Source: Setoptus koraiensis
Lineage: Eukaryota; Arthropoda
Assembly (NCBI GenBank): GCA_048013815.1
Contig: CM106586.1
Span: 17,732,001 to 17,796,000 of the forward strand
Length of the DNA: 64,000 nucleotides
Direction: 5' to 3'
A program made the position numbers and the translations under genes. This document shows positions 39,317 to 47,193 of the stretch, piece by piece; the stretch's first letter is position 1; each line of letters starts with the position of its first letter. The notes beneath the pieces are model-generated. The model was not told where the DNA came from, did no database searches, and saw only the letters and a program-made list of their open reading frames with translations.

Positions 39317-39389
39317 GGTGATATCGTTGGGATTCGGGTGACTTAGGAGGATTGACGGACTGATGTTCTAACCACGCTCTGCTACCAAC

Positions 39390-40019
39390 TTTAGAGATCG
39401 CGGACAGTGGAAGCGTGTTTAGTATGTGACTGGGTAGATGGCGTGAGGTCTGCTGGTGTGAGATCGAGGAAGGTAAGGTCTGCTGATGTGAGGTCGAGTA
39501 AGGTAAAGCTGGTTGTGGTGAGGTCGAGTAAGGTAAGGCCTGTGGTGGTGAGGTCGCGTAAGGTAAGGCCTGTGGTGGTGAGGTCGAGTAAGGTAAAGAT
39601 GGTTGTGGTGAGGTCGAGCAAGGTAAGGCCTGTTTTGGTGAGGCCGCTGGAGGTAAGGCCTGTTTTGGTGAGGCCGAGGAAGGTAAGGCCTGTTTTGGTG
39701 AGGCCGAGGAAGGTAAGGCCTGTTTTGGTGAGGCCGAGGAAGGTAAGGCCTGTTGACGAGTGATGGGTTAGGGATTCTGTATGTAAGAGTTTATAATAGT
39801 ACTTTATTGGTGACCTACGATGTAATGACAATGAAACAATAAAATCGGGTTGTATTTATACTAATTGCCCTGATGCTCCCTCTGACGGGAGAGGTTTACA
39901 ACTGGTGGCGACAACTAGTGGCGACACTTGGTGGCGACACTTGGTGGCGACAACTGGTGGCGACAATCTATTGCACCGCATGGATGTAATGTCTGTGCAT
40001 GCGGGTTCGGATCATCACA
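39390..40019 (-). repeat. LTR (5' side of the element), 630 bp
   Basis: Same ends as the other LTR except for one or two terminal differences. It carries about eleven 30-bp units instead of fifteen. The right-hand non-repeat part differs from the other LTR at about five of 275 positions. Confidence 0.92.
39443..39757. repeat. 30-bp minisatellite inside the second LTR, about 11 units
   Basis: Same unit family as 33505-33939. The order of subtypes differs, which suggests gain or loss of units after insertion or during copying. Confidence 0.88.
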
Positions 40020-40094
40020 CTAGTATAGGCCATTTTGAAATTGGCGGGATGCGCGCGGTATTCGAAAGGGGTGTGTGGGTCGCACAGGCATAAC

Positions 40095-40432
40095 TAGTGA
40101 TGGGGGGAGATCTCCCGTCGTGGGTGAAAATCTCCCGCCCATGGGAGATTTCTCCCCGGGAGATCTCACGTCTCCCGCTTCTCCCGTCTCTCCCAAATCT
40201 CCCGGATTTCTCCCGTTTCTCTCGTGTGCGTTTTCAAAGGTATGTTGCGAACGAAGAGGCGCCCCTGGCGGAGAAGAACATACCTTCGAAAACGCAAACG
40301 GGAGAAACGGGAGAAATCCGGGAGATTCGGGAGATTTGGGAGAAACGGGAGACGCGGGAGCTCCAGGGGAAGAATCTCTCGGGGAGAAATCTCCCGTCTC
40401 CCGGGGCGGTAGATCGATCCCCCCCACCACTA
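40095..40432. mobile_element. hAT-type MITE, 338 bp, near-palindromic
   Basis: The ends are inverted: TAGTGATGGGGGG at 40095 and the reverse complement of TAGTGGTGGGGGG at 40432. They are flanked by GGCATAAC (40087-40094) and GGCATGAC (40433-40440), an 8-bp target-site duplication with one difference. An 8-bp duplication and TAGTG ends are typical of the hAT superfamily. The two halves pair along almost their whole length through TCTCCCG-type repeats. An inner arm with GCGTTTTC.AAGGTATGTT surrounds a loop of about 30 bp that contains GCGCCCCTGGCGG. There is no coding capacity, so it is non-autonomous. It lies 69 bp before the MARS1 start codon. Confidence 0.85.
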
Positions 40433-40501
40433 GGCATGACAGAACAATTGTAAAGCGTTATTGCCAATAGCTCCATCCATCCACGTGTCACCTGCTTCGA
40501 T

Positions 40502-42559
40502 ATGAAAGCCATTAGATTGTTGCGTAAATCCAATTATAGAATACAGTTGAATAGCAATCAAATATTAAATAAATCAACGAGTACTATCAATTATATAATG
40601 ACTTCGAATAATCAAGGCGAGGAACTTCTGTTGCCAATTGAGGGTAAACGTAACATATTAATTACAAGTGCTTTGCCATACGTTAATAATGTGCCCCATT
40701 TAGGTAATATTGTTGGCAGTGTTTTGAGCGGGGACGTCTTCGCGAGATATTGCCGATTGAGGGACTATCAGACCCTGTATGTCTCAGGAACAGATGAATA
40801 TGGAACAGCGACAGAGATCAAAGCAATAGAGGAAAAATGTACACCGCAACAAATTTGCGATAAATATCACAAATTGCATGCTGAAATCTACGAATGGTTC
40901 AATATTAAGTTTGATCAATTCGGACGCACAACAACACCGGAACAAACAGAAATAGTTCACGAAATCTTCCAAAATTTGTACGATAATAACTATTTCAAAG
41001 AACAATCTATTAAACAATTGTATTGCGAACAATGTTTTCGTTTCTTAGCCGACCGTTTTGTTGAAGGTATTTGTCCACATTGCTCATACGATGACGCAAG
41101 AGGCGATCAATGCGATAAGTGTGGCAAGTTAATTGATGCGCCTGATTTGAAAGAACCTAAATGCAAATTATGTAAGAATCAACCTGTTATGAAAGAGTCC
41201 AAGCACTTGTTCTTTGATTTACCTCAACTACAGGAACGTTTAAAAATATGGTACGATAATATCAATGAAAGATCTGCTCCACCAGCCCGTCCATTACAAG
41301 AACTACAGTCAACTCAAGGTGATTCGTCGGTCAAGGAGATTGGATCCGACCAGAAAATAGTTACTGAAAGTAACGATGCTCCTCGCCATAGATTAAGCCC
41401 GTCTGACACACATTGGACACAGCAAGCAAAATCGATAACGGAAACGTGGCATAAAGCTGAGCTTAGAGCCAGATGCGTTACTCGCGATCTGAAATGGGGA
41501 ACCAAGGTACCATTGCCAGGGTACGATGACAAAGTCTTCTATGTGTGGTTCGATGCACCAATTGGCTATTTATCCATAACAGCATGTCGTACTAATAAAA
41601 CTGATTGGAAATTGTGGTGGAACAATCCAGATCTTGTGGAAACTTACCAGTTTCTTGGTAAAGATAATGTAACTTTCCACTCAATCATGTTTCCAGCAAT
41701 TCAATTGGCTACGGGTCAGCCATGGTCCATGGTAAATCATCTTATAGCTACGGATTATCTCAACTACGAGAATGAAAAATTTAGTAAATCAAGGGGCACT
41801 GGTGTATTTGGAACAGATGTCAAATTTACAGAGGACAAGATACCGGCTGACATTTGGCGTTTCTACTTGATGTTTATCAGGCCGGAGACAGGAGATTCGT
41901 CTTTCTGTTGGCTGGAATTCCAAAGCAGAGTGAACTTTGAGCTTCTCAATAATTTGGGTAATTTCATTAATAGGACACTGAAATTTGTTGATACAAATTT
42001 TGATCGAAAGTTGGGCCATTATGAGCCTAGTGAAGATGACAAGAAGTACCTACAAGATCTAAATCAACTTGTTATTGACTACATTGAGCGAATGGAACGA
42101 GTTCAATTACGTGACTCTCTTAAGATCATACTATCTATTAGTAGGTTAGGTAATCAGATGATGCAGGCCAACACACCTTGGGTTCTTGTGAAGGGGACCG
42201 ATGAAGACAAGTTACGAGCGCAAAGCGTGTTGTATTTGGCTGCAAACACTGTGGCTATCATTTCACTTCTATTGTCGCCATACATGCCCAAAATTAGCGA
42301 AGAAATAAGATCGCAGTTATGCCTAGATTCAGATAAATTAGTTGATGTGGAAGGTCTCGAATTGCTATTGCCAATCGGACACAGAATTGGAACTCCGAAA
42401 ATACTGTTCAACAGGGTGGAAACAGATTTTGTGAAGGAAATGCAAGCGAAGTTCTCATCGGCGAAACCAGATACAGTGACCGCGCAACCCGCCGGTCAAT
42501 CCGGAAAGAAAAAGAACAAACCCCCAAAAAAGAACAAAGACGAAGGAGTGAAATCATAG
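40502..42559 (+). CDS. MARS1: Methionyl-tRNA synthetase, eukaryotic cytosolic type
   Basis: It charges tRNA-Met with methionine. The 685-residue protein has the class I signatures: the HIGH-like PHLGN in NVPHLGNIVG (about residue 57), four zinc-ligand pairs (CEQC, CPHC, CDKC, CKLC) in the connective peptide, the tryptophan-rich pocket (KVFYVWFDAPIGYLS) and KFSKSRGTGVF (about 424-434). A Ser/Gln-rich insertion of about 60 residues sits in the connective region. Neither the GST-like N-terminal domain nor the WHEP domain of human MARS1 is present. The C-terminus is a Lys-rich tail (GKKKNKPPKKNKDEG). The first ATG (40502) gives a basic, acid-free 32-residue leader before a second ATG at 40598, where the cytosolic form would naturally begin. 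Confidence 0.95.
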   Translation: MKAIRLLRKSNYRIQLNSNQILNKSTSTINYIMTSNNQGEELLLPIEGKRNILITSALPYVNNVPHLGNIVGSVLSGDVFARYCRLRDYQTLYVSGTDEYGTATEIKAIEEKCTPQQICDKYHKLHAEIYEWFNIKFDQFGRTTTPEQTEIVHEIFQNLYDNNYFKEQSIKQLYCEQCFRFLADRFVEGICPHCSYDDARGDQCDKCGKLIDAPDLKEPKCKLCKNQPVMKESKHLFFDLPQLQERLKIWYDNINERSAPPARPLQELQSTQGDSSVKEIGSDQKIVTESNDAPRHRLSPSDTHWTQQAKSITETWHKAELRARCVTRDLKWGTKVPLPGYDDKVFYVWFDAPIGYLSITACRTNKTDWKLWWNNPDLVETYQFLGKDNVTFHSIMFPAIQLATGQPWSMVNHLIATDYLNYENEKFSKSRGTGVFGTDVKFTEDKIPADIWRFYLMFIRPETGDSSFCWLEFQSRVNFELLNNLGNFINRTLKFVDTNFDRKLGHYEPSEDDKKYLQDLNQLVIDYIERMERVQLRDSLKIILSISRLGNQMMQANTPWVLVKGTDEDKLRAQSVLYLAANTVAIISLLLSPYMPKISEEIRSQLCLDSDKLVDVEGLELLLPIGHRIGTPKILFNRVETDFVKEMQAKFSSAKPDTVTAQPAGQSGKKKNKPPKKNKDEGVKS

Positions 42560-42665
42560 TGTCTGTAGCTTTGTAATACGAGAGACAATGTTGATATTGA
42601 ATCTCTGAGATTATCATCTTCTCTAATATATAATACAATCTAATATTTAAAAAATAATTCTATCA

Positions 42666-43340
42666 TCAACCGTTTTCGGTCGTATCTTCGGGTAGTTTCT
42701 TAACTTCGCTTCCATATATTTCTTTGAAGTGTTCGTAGAGCTTCCTTTTGTCCACTTGGAAATCTGCTCTCTCACCCCATTTGTAGAATTTCACTTCCTC
42801 GTCGTTGGTTTTCTTCTTTTCGGTAGTAAGAAATTCTTGTCTGTAGAATCTGTCTAAATATTTTTTTGCATTATCTTCGGGGCTTATACCAATCTTACTG
42901 AGAAGCATTATTAAATCTGGTTCGCTAGTCTCTGAGTTATTCGACATCTCTATTGCGGATAAAACTACAAATAACACAAACTGTTCATCGAGCACTTCAT
43001 CTGGAATGCAATTCAATGACTTCATGAAATCGCTGTTAACATTTGAGATATAATATTTAGTCAGGTCTTCTGAATTACCCAGCCTAAGTCCGAATATCTT
43101 TCTCAATTTCACGGCGGCCTTTTTGACAATCGGCTTCGTGGTGCGACTGTTTCCTTGGCACACAAGTTTTGTTATATCACTTCGTTTAACTGGCATACCT
43201 TTTTGGCTTAGAACGAGTAAGGCATGCACACATTGATTGACCATGTCTTCCACTTGAGCATTGGTATATTTCTCGAGAGCTTTATCGCTCGGAGTTCCAC
43301 CACATGAACTGCGGGTATCTAATGAGCGTCTCTGAGACAT
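42666..43340 (-). CDS. NSMCE3: NSMCE3-like MAGE-domain protein of the SMC5/6 complex
   Basis: NSE3 is the MAGE-fold subunit that joins NSE1 and NSE4 in the SMC5/6 complex used in DNA repair. The 224-residue protein shows the MAGE homology domain: VNQCVHALLVLSQKGMPVKR, AAVKLRKIFGLRL, FVLFVVLSAIEMSNN and the second winged helix ending VKFYKWGERADFQVDK. I chose ATG 43340 (MSQRRSLDTR) because the domain begins soon after. The frame stays open for 107 more codons upstream, but that part is low-quality sequence without a recognisable domain. The gene faces MARS1 tail to tail, 106 bp apart. Confidence 0.85.
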   Translation of the reverse strand: MSQRRSLDTRSSCGGTPSDKALEKYTNAQVEDMVNQCVHALLVLSQKGMPVKRSDITKLVCQGNSRTTKPIVKKAAVKLRKIFGLRLGNSEDLTKYYISNVNSDFMKSLNCIPDEVLDEQFVLFVVLSAIEMSNNSETSEPDLIMLLSKIGISPEDNAKKYLDRFYRQEFLTTEKKKTNDEEVKFYKWGERADFQVDKRKLYEHFKEIYGSEVKKLPEDTTENG

Positions 43341-44116
43341 TCCAAGTAAATAGTGGCAATAGTAGATATTGTAATATAATAAGTACAAATAATGATGATA
43401 GAAAGATTCTCTTGATGATTTTTTTCGTGATCCTCCAATGGTATGCAATTTAGTTTGTTGCTGACAATTCCGAATGGCTTTGCTTATTTGGAGACGAGAA
43501 ATTGTTGCGCCACCATGATATAATTTACATTTACAGATGACATGCAGTAACTGCGCCCTTGCGGATTTTTGTTGAACTTGATGTGAGAAGAGCATAACTG
43601 ACAACGCAATGTGAGTGAAACGCACACGACCGCGCCGCACTCGAAGGAATAAAATGGACAAGTTTTCAGTTGTTTACACTCGAATCGTTCCAATGATTGC
43701 AAGTTTTGTGCGTGCAAATGTGCGCCGATTAAAACGTGATCTATAGTTTCTACAGTATTGAATACAAAATATGCTAAATGAAATGTGTTCAAATACCAGT
43801 TAGCATAAACAGTCGAAATGAAGCATGACATTTCGGAATTATCATCAATATTCAACAACCTCGTTGTAGACGACACATCAGGATAAGAATACACATCTTC
43901 AAATTGCACTATACAGAATAATATCACATTACTGCTATTGATATAAGGATGACATTCTCAATATTCACTCAAGGAACATAATTCATCTCAATCAGTGTAA
44001 TCTGTTACTTGGAAGGATACCTATTATGCAAGGTTAAACGACTTGGAAATTGCACAACCTATTGTGATATTATGGTACAGCGGGCCATATTTATACATCT
44101 TTGCTACTTAAATATT
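43341..44116. other. Upstream region of NSMCE3
   Basis: No supported gene. A 147-codon frame on the minus strand (43484-43927) contains several cysteines but no recognisable domain and overlaps the extended NSMCE3 frame in another phase. I do not call it. Confidence 0.4.
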
Positions 44117-44209
44117 CATTATTAACGAATCACTTCTAATCAGCTTCACATATGTATACATATCTCGTGTATACTATATGTGAAGGCTGAAGTGATAATG
44201 ATAATAATG
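44117..44209. other. 93-bp imperfect hairpin at the edge of the AT-rich block
   Basis: The left arm starts CATTATTAACGAATCACTTC (44117) and continues through CTTCACATATGTATACA to 44160. The right arm, TGTATACTATATGTGAAG then GAAGTGAT and TAATAATG, ends at 44209. Small internal loops separate the paired blocks and the terminal loop is about 7 nt. The size suits a microRNA precursor or a tiny palindromic element. No known microRNA was recognised. Confidence 0.5.
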
Positions 44210-46205
44210 AGTGAAAAAATATTAAATTATTAATCAAATTAGCGGAGTGAATTATAAATAAATTCTAAAAAATTATATTGAAAGATATTAGATAGAGTAT
44301 TAAATAATTAAAATCATAGATGGATTATTGCTATTTATTGAATTGAAATATTTCCTATATATATAAATATATTAAATATAATTTATTATATGAAATAATA
44401 ATATATATATATATTTTATATATTGATTATATTAATATATATATTATGTAGATAAACTGAGATAAAATAAATGCTGATATAATATAAATAAAAATAATTA
44501 TATAAATTCGGGAAGTGAAATTTATTATAAACTTTAATTAGCAAAATGATTATTATAAATATTAATGAATTATTAAAATATGTTCATATAGCAATATAAA
44601 ATTAAATAAATATATTATATGAAAAAACTTTAAACAATGATTTTGATATAAATCACTAATGAAATTTATAATCATATTCAATATTTATTAATATACATTA
44701 TGATTGAAATTATACGCTTGATTAAATTTTGAATAAATACTAAATTATAAAAATTACTTATCTATATTATAATTATTAAGGTGAAAAATAATAACTGATA
44801 TATTAAAAATTATAATGAAAAATATTAATGACTTAATTAATATATGATAAAATCTGATTATATAATAAATGTAATTATGCAATATAGATTTAATGATATA
44901 TATATAATTATTAAGATATGATAAACATATTATAACAATATAACATATTTATGATAATGATATAAAATTAAATATAGAAATAAAAATATATTCAAATTAA
45001 TTTTGAGATTCTGAATTATTCAAGAGATGCTTAATGGGAGGTGGAAGTCGAACTAATAATATAATATGAAATGCTATATTATAAATTATTATAAAATATA
45101 TGAAAATATTATGAAAATTCGAAATTATCATATATCTGTTGTGAATATTAGATAGCTGTTTAATATAAATTCATAATATAAATATATCATAGTATTAATC
45201 TATACATCTATATAATAAAATTAATTATATAAATTAAAAATATTGACAGTAAAATATTATTGAATTAGTGATTATTAAAATACATAAAAATTATTCAGGA
45301 GTGCGAATTAACTATAAATAAAATAATATGTTAAATAAATATAAAATATATATTAATGATAGGAATATTAATTACAAACTGATAATTAAATAAATATAAT
45401 ATAAATTATATAGATATTGGAGTAAATTTTTGATTATAAAAAATATTACATATAGACAAAACAATAAATATTATGAAATGTGATGTAATTTTAAATGAAA
45501 TAAATTAATAGAAGTGTTTGATAGGTTATTTAAAATATTATGAATATTGAATACAAAATAATATAAAACAATTATAAAATTAATTTGATTACATATTTTC
45601 GGATATAACAAAATAATATACTGAAAATATAATATAAATTAAAAATTATTACTATTTATATATCTAAATTGATATTGATATTCAATTTATTATAATTGAT
45701 CAGAATCTTAAATATTCTGAATAATGAGTAATTCGAGCGTGGCAACGCTCGATGTGGAAGTCCTATTGAAATATTATAATTTATAATATATAATATTATA
45801 AAAAAATTAAATAATAAATAAATAAAAATATATTAAAAAAATATATTAATATTTATTATTAATAATATTATATTATTAAAAAAAAAAATTTAAAATGATA
45901 ATTAAAATTAAATATTAAATATTTTTAAAAAAAGAATAAATTAATATAAATGAAAAAAATAAAAATATAATATAAAAATATTTAAAAATATTATTAATTT
46001 TTATTATTATATAATTAAAAATATTATAAAAAATATAAAAATATTAAATAATAAAAAAAATAATATTATATAATTTAAATTATTATTTAAAATTATAAAA
46101 TTTAAAAAATAATAAATTTTAAATAAATTTTTAAAATTTATAAATATATATATAATTTAAATAAAAAAATAAAATTTATTAATTTTAAATAAAAAAAAAA
46201 TAATA
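44210..46205. other. Extremely AT-rich block ending at an assembly gap
   Basis: About 2 kb of sequence that is almost all A and T. From about 45780 to 46205 it is nearly pure A/T, unlike the rest of the window. It has no coding capacity. Rare GC-bearing patches occur: TTAGCGGAGTGAATTATAAA near 44240, TTCGGGAAGTGAAATT near 44507, GGGAGGTGGAAGTCGAAC near 45037, TTCAGGAGTGCGAATTAA near 45295 and a 7-bp stem CGAGCGT-GGCA-ACGCTCG at 45734-45751 followed by ATGTGGAAGTCC. The patches look related. It could be satellite-like DNA, foreign or organelle-like DNA, or a poor-quality contig end. Confidence 0.7.
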
Positions 46206-46705
46206 NNNNNNNNNNNNNNNNNNNNNNNNNNNNNNNNNNNNNNNNNNNNNNNNNNNNNNNNNNNNNNNNNNNNNNNNNNNNNNNNNNNNNNNNNNNNNNN
46301 NNNNNNNNNNNNNNNNNNNNNNNNNNNNNNNNNNNNNNNNNNNNNNNNNNNNNNNNNNNNNNNNNNNNNNNNNNNNNNNNNNNNNNNNNNNNNNNNNNNN
46401 NNNNNNNNNNNNNNNNNNNNNNNNNNNNNNNNNNNNNNNNNNNNNNNNNNNNNNNNNNNNNNNNNNNNNNNNNNNNNNNNNNNNNNNNNNNNNNNNNNNN
46501 NNNNNNNNNNNNNNNNNNNNNNNNNNNNNNNNNNNNNNNNNNNNNNNNNNNNNNNNNNNNNNNNNNNNNNNNNNNNNNNNNNNNNNNNNNNNNNNNNNNN
46601 NNNNNNNNNNNNNNNNNNNNNNNNNNNNNNNNNNNNNNNNNNNNNNNNNNNNNNNNNNNNNNNNNNNNNNNNNNNNNNNNNNNNNNNNNNNNNNNNNNNN
46701 NNNNN
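46206..46705. other. Assembly gap of exactly 500 N
   Basis: The round length suggests a placeholder between scaffolded contigs rather than a measured distance. Confidence 0.99.
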
Positions 46706-47050
46706 AAAGATAAGATTAAAGATACCTATAGGAAATTTAGCCACTCATTGAAGAAAGTTCATAGAAAGGAGGTCGGTTCGAATCCTGAATACGAGCATCT
46801 CAGTGAATATTTGCAAAAAATGCCCAAAGATGAAGACGGCCGAAGTTCAGGTTTCGGTACATTGCCGAAGAGCACTTGGAACATCGCCTCCGTATACAGA
46901 GTTTTTTGTTATAGGAAGATATAGGACATTTAAAGATTAATAAAAACGATATCACATGTTGTGATCTCTAAAGACGTGTTAGTCCGTGTCCTGAGCTTTG
47001 CATGAATTAGTGCGTACATATGGGTATCAACTTTGAGTTCATCAAAAATA
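46706..47050 (+). repeat. Exact second copy of the RNMT 3' end
   Basis: These 345 bases match 33107-33451 with no difference that I can see and no gaps. They start mid-codon-run in the RNMT coding sequence, include its stop (46922-46924) and AATAAA, and end exactly where the LTR begins in the first copy. The fragment begins at the gap edge, so its 5' extent is unknown. It is either an assembly overlap or alternative haplotype (most likely), or a very recent duplication. Here the sequence runs on into the EHBP1-like gene. Confidence 0.95.
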
Positions 47051-47193
47051 CTAGTAGCTTTCAAATTTGCCCCGCAAATCCACCAACTGAGCATGCTCAT
47101 AGAAACATTTGTTGCTGATCTACTTTTGGACGTTCGATTGCTTTCACTGAATTGTATTTTCTTACACGAACATTATGAAATTGTCTTCAAAAT

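Larger units (their letters stand above)
33452..40019 (-). mobile_element. Ty3/gypsy-type LTR retrotransposon
   Basis: An element of 6.57 kb read on the minus strand and treated here as a fossil. It has two LTRs (39390-40019 at its 5' side, 33452-34201 at its 3' side). A primer-binding site at 39368-39387 begins TGGTAGCAGAG and resembles the end of initiator-Met tRNA. A purine-rich tract adjoins the 3' LTR (about 34202-34218). The gag region is 39316-38321 and the pol region is about 38399-34220. Outside the internal repeats the LTRs differ by roughly 2%, so the insertion is fairly young. The element looks broken, with about one main break in pol. I see no target-site duplication; see the finding on its junctions. 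Confidence 0.92.

Noticed and set aside
43341-43661. 107-codon in-frame extension upstream of the NSMCE3 start
   Set aside because: The residues are not MAGE-like, and the domain begins just after the ATG at 43340. It is more likely 5' UTR, though it cannot be fully excluded.
43484-43927. 147-codon minus-strand frame with several CxxC-like pairs
   Set aside because: No recognisable domain, overlaps the extended NSMCE3 frame in another phase, and no promoter or neighbour supports it.
46706-46924. A second, truncated RNMT gene or pseudogene
   Set aside because: Exact identity to the first copy and its position at a gap edge make an assembly overlap or alternative haplotype more likely than a separate gene.
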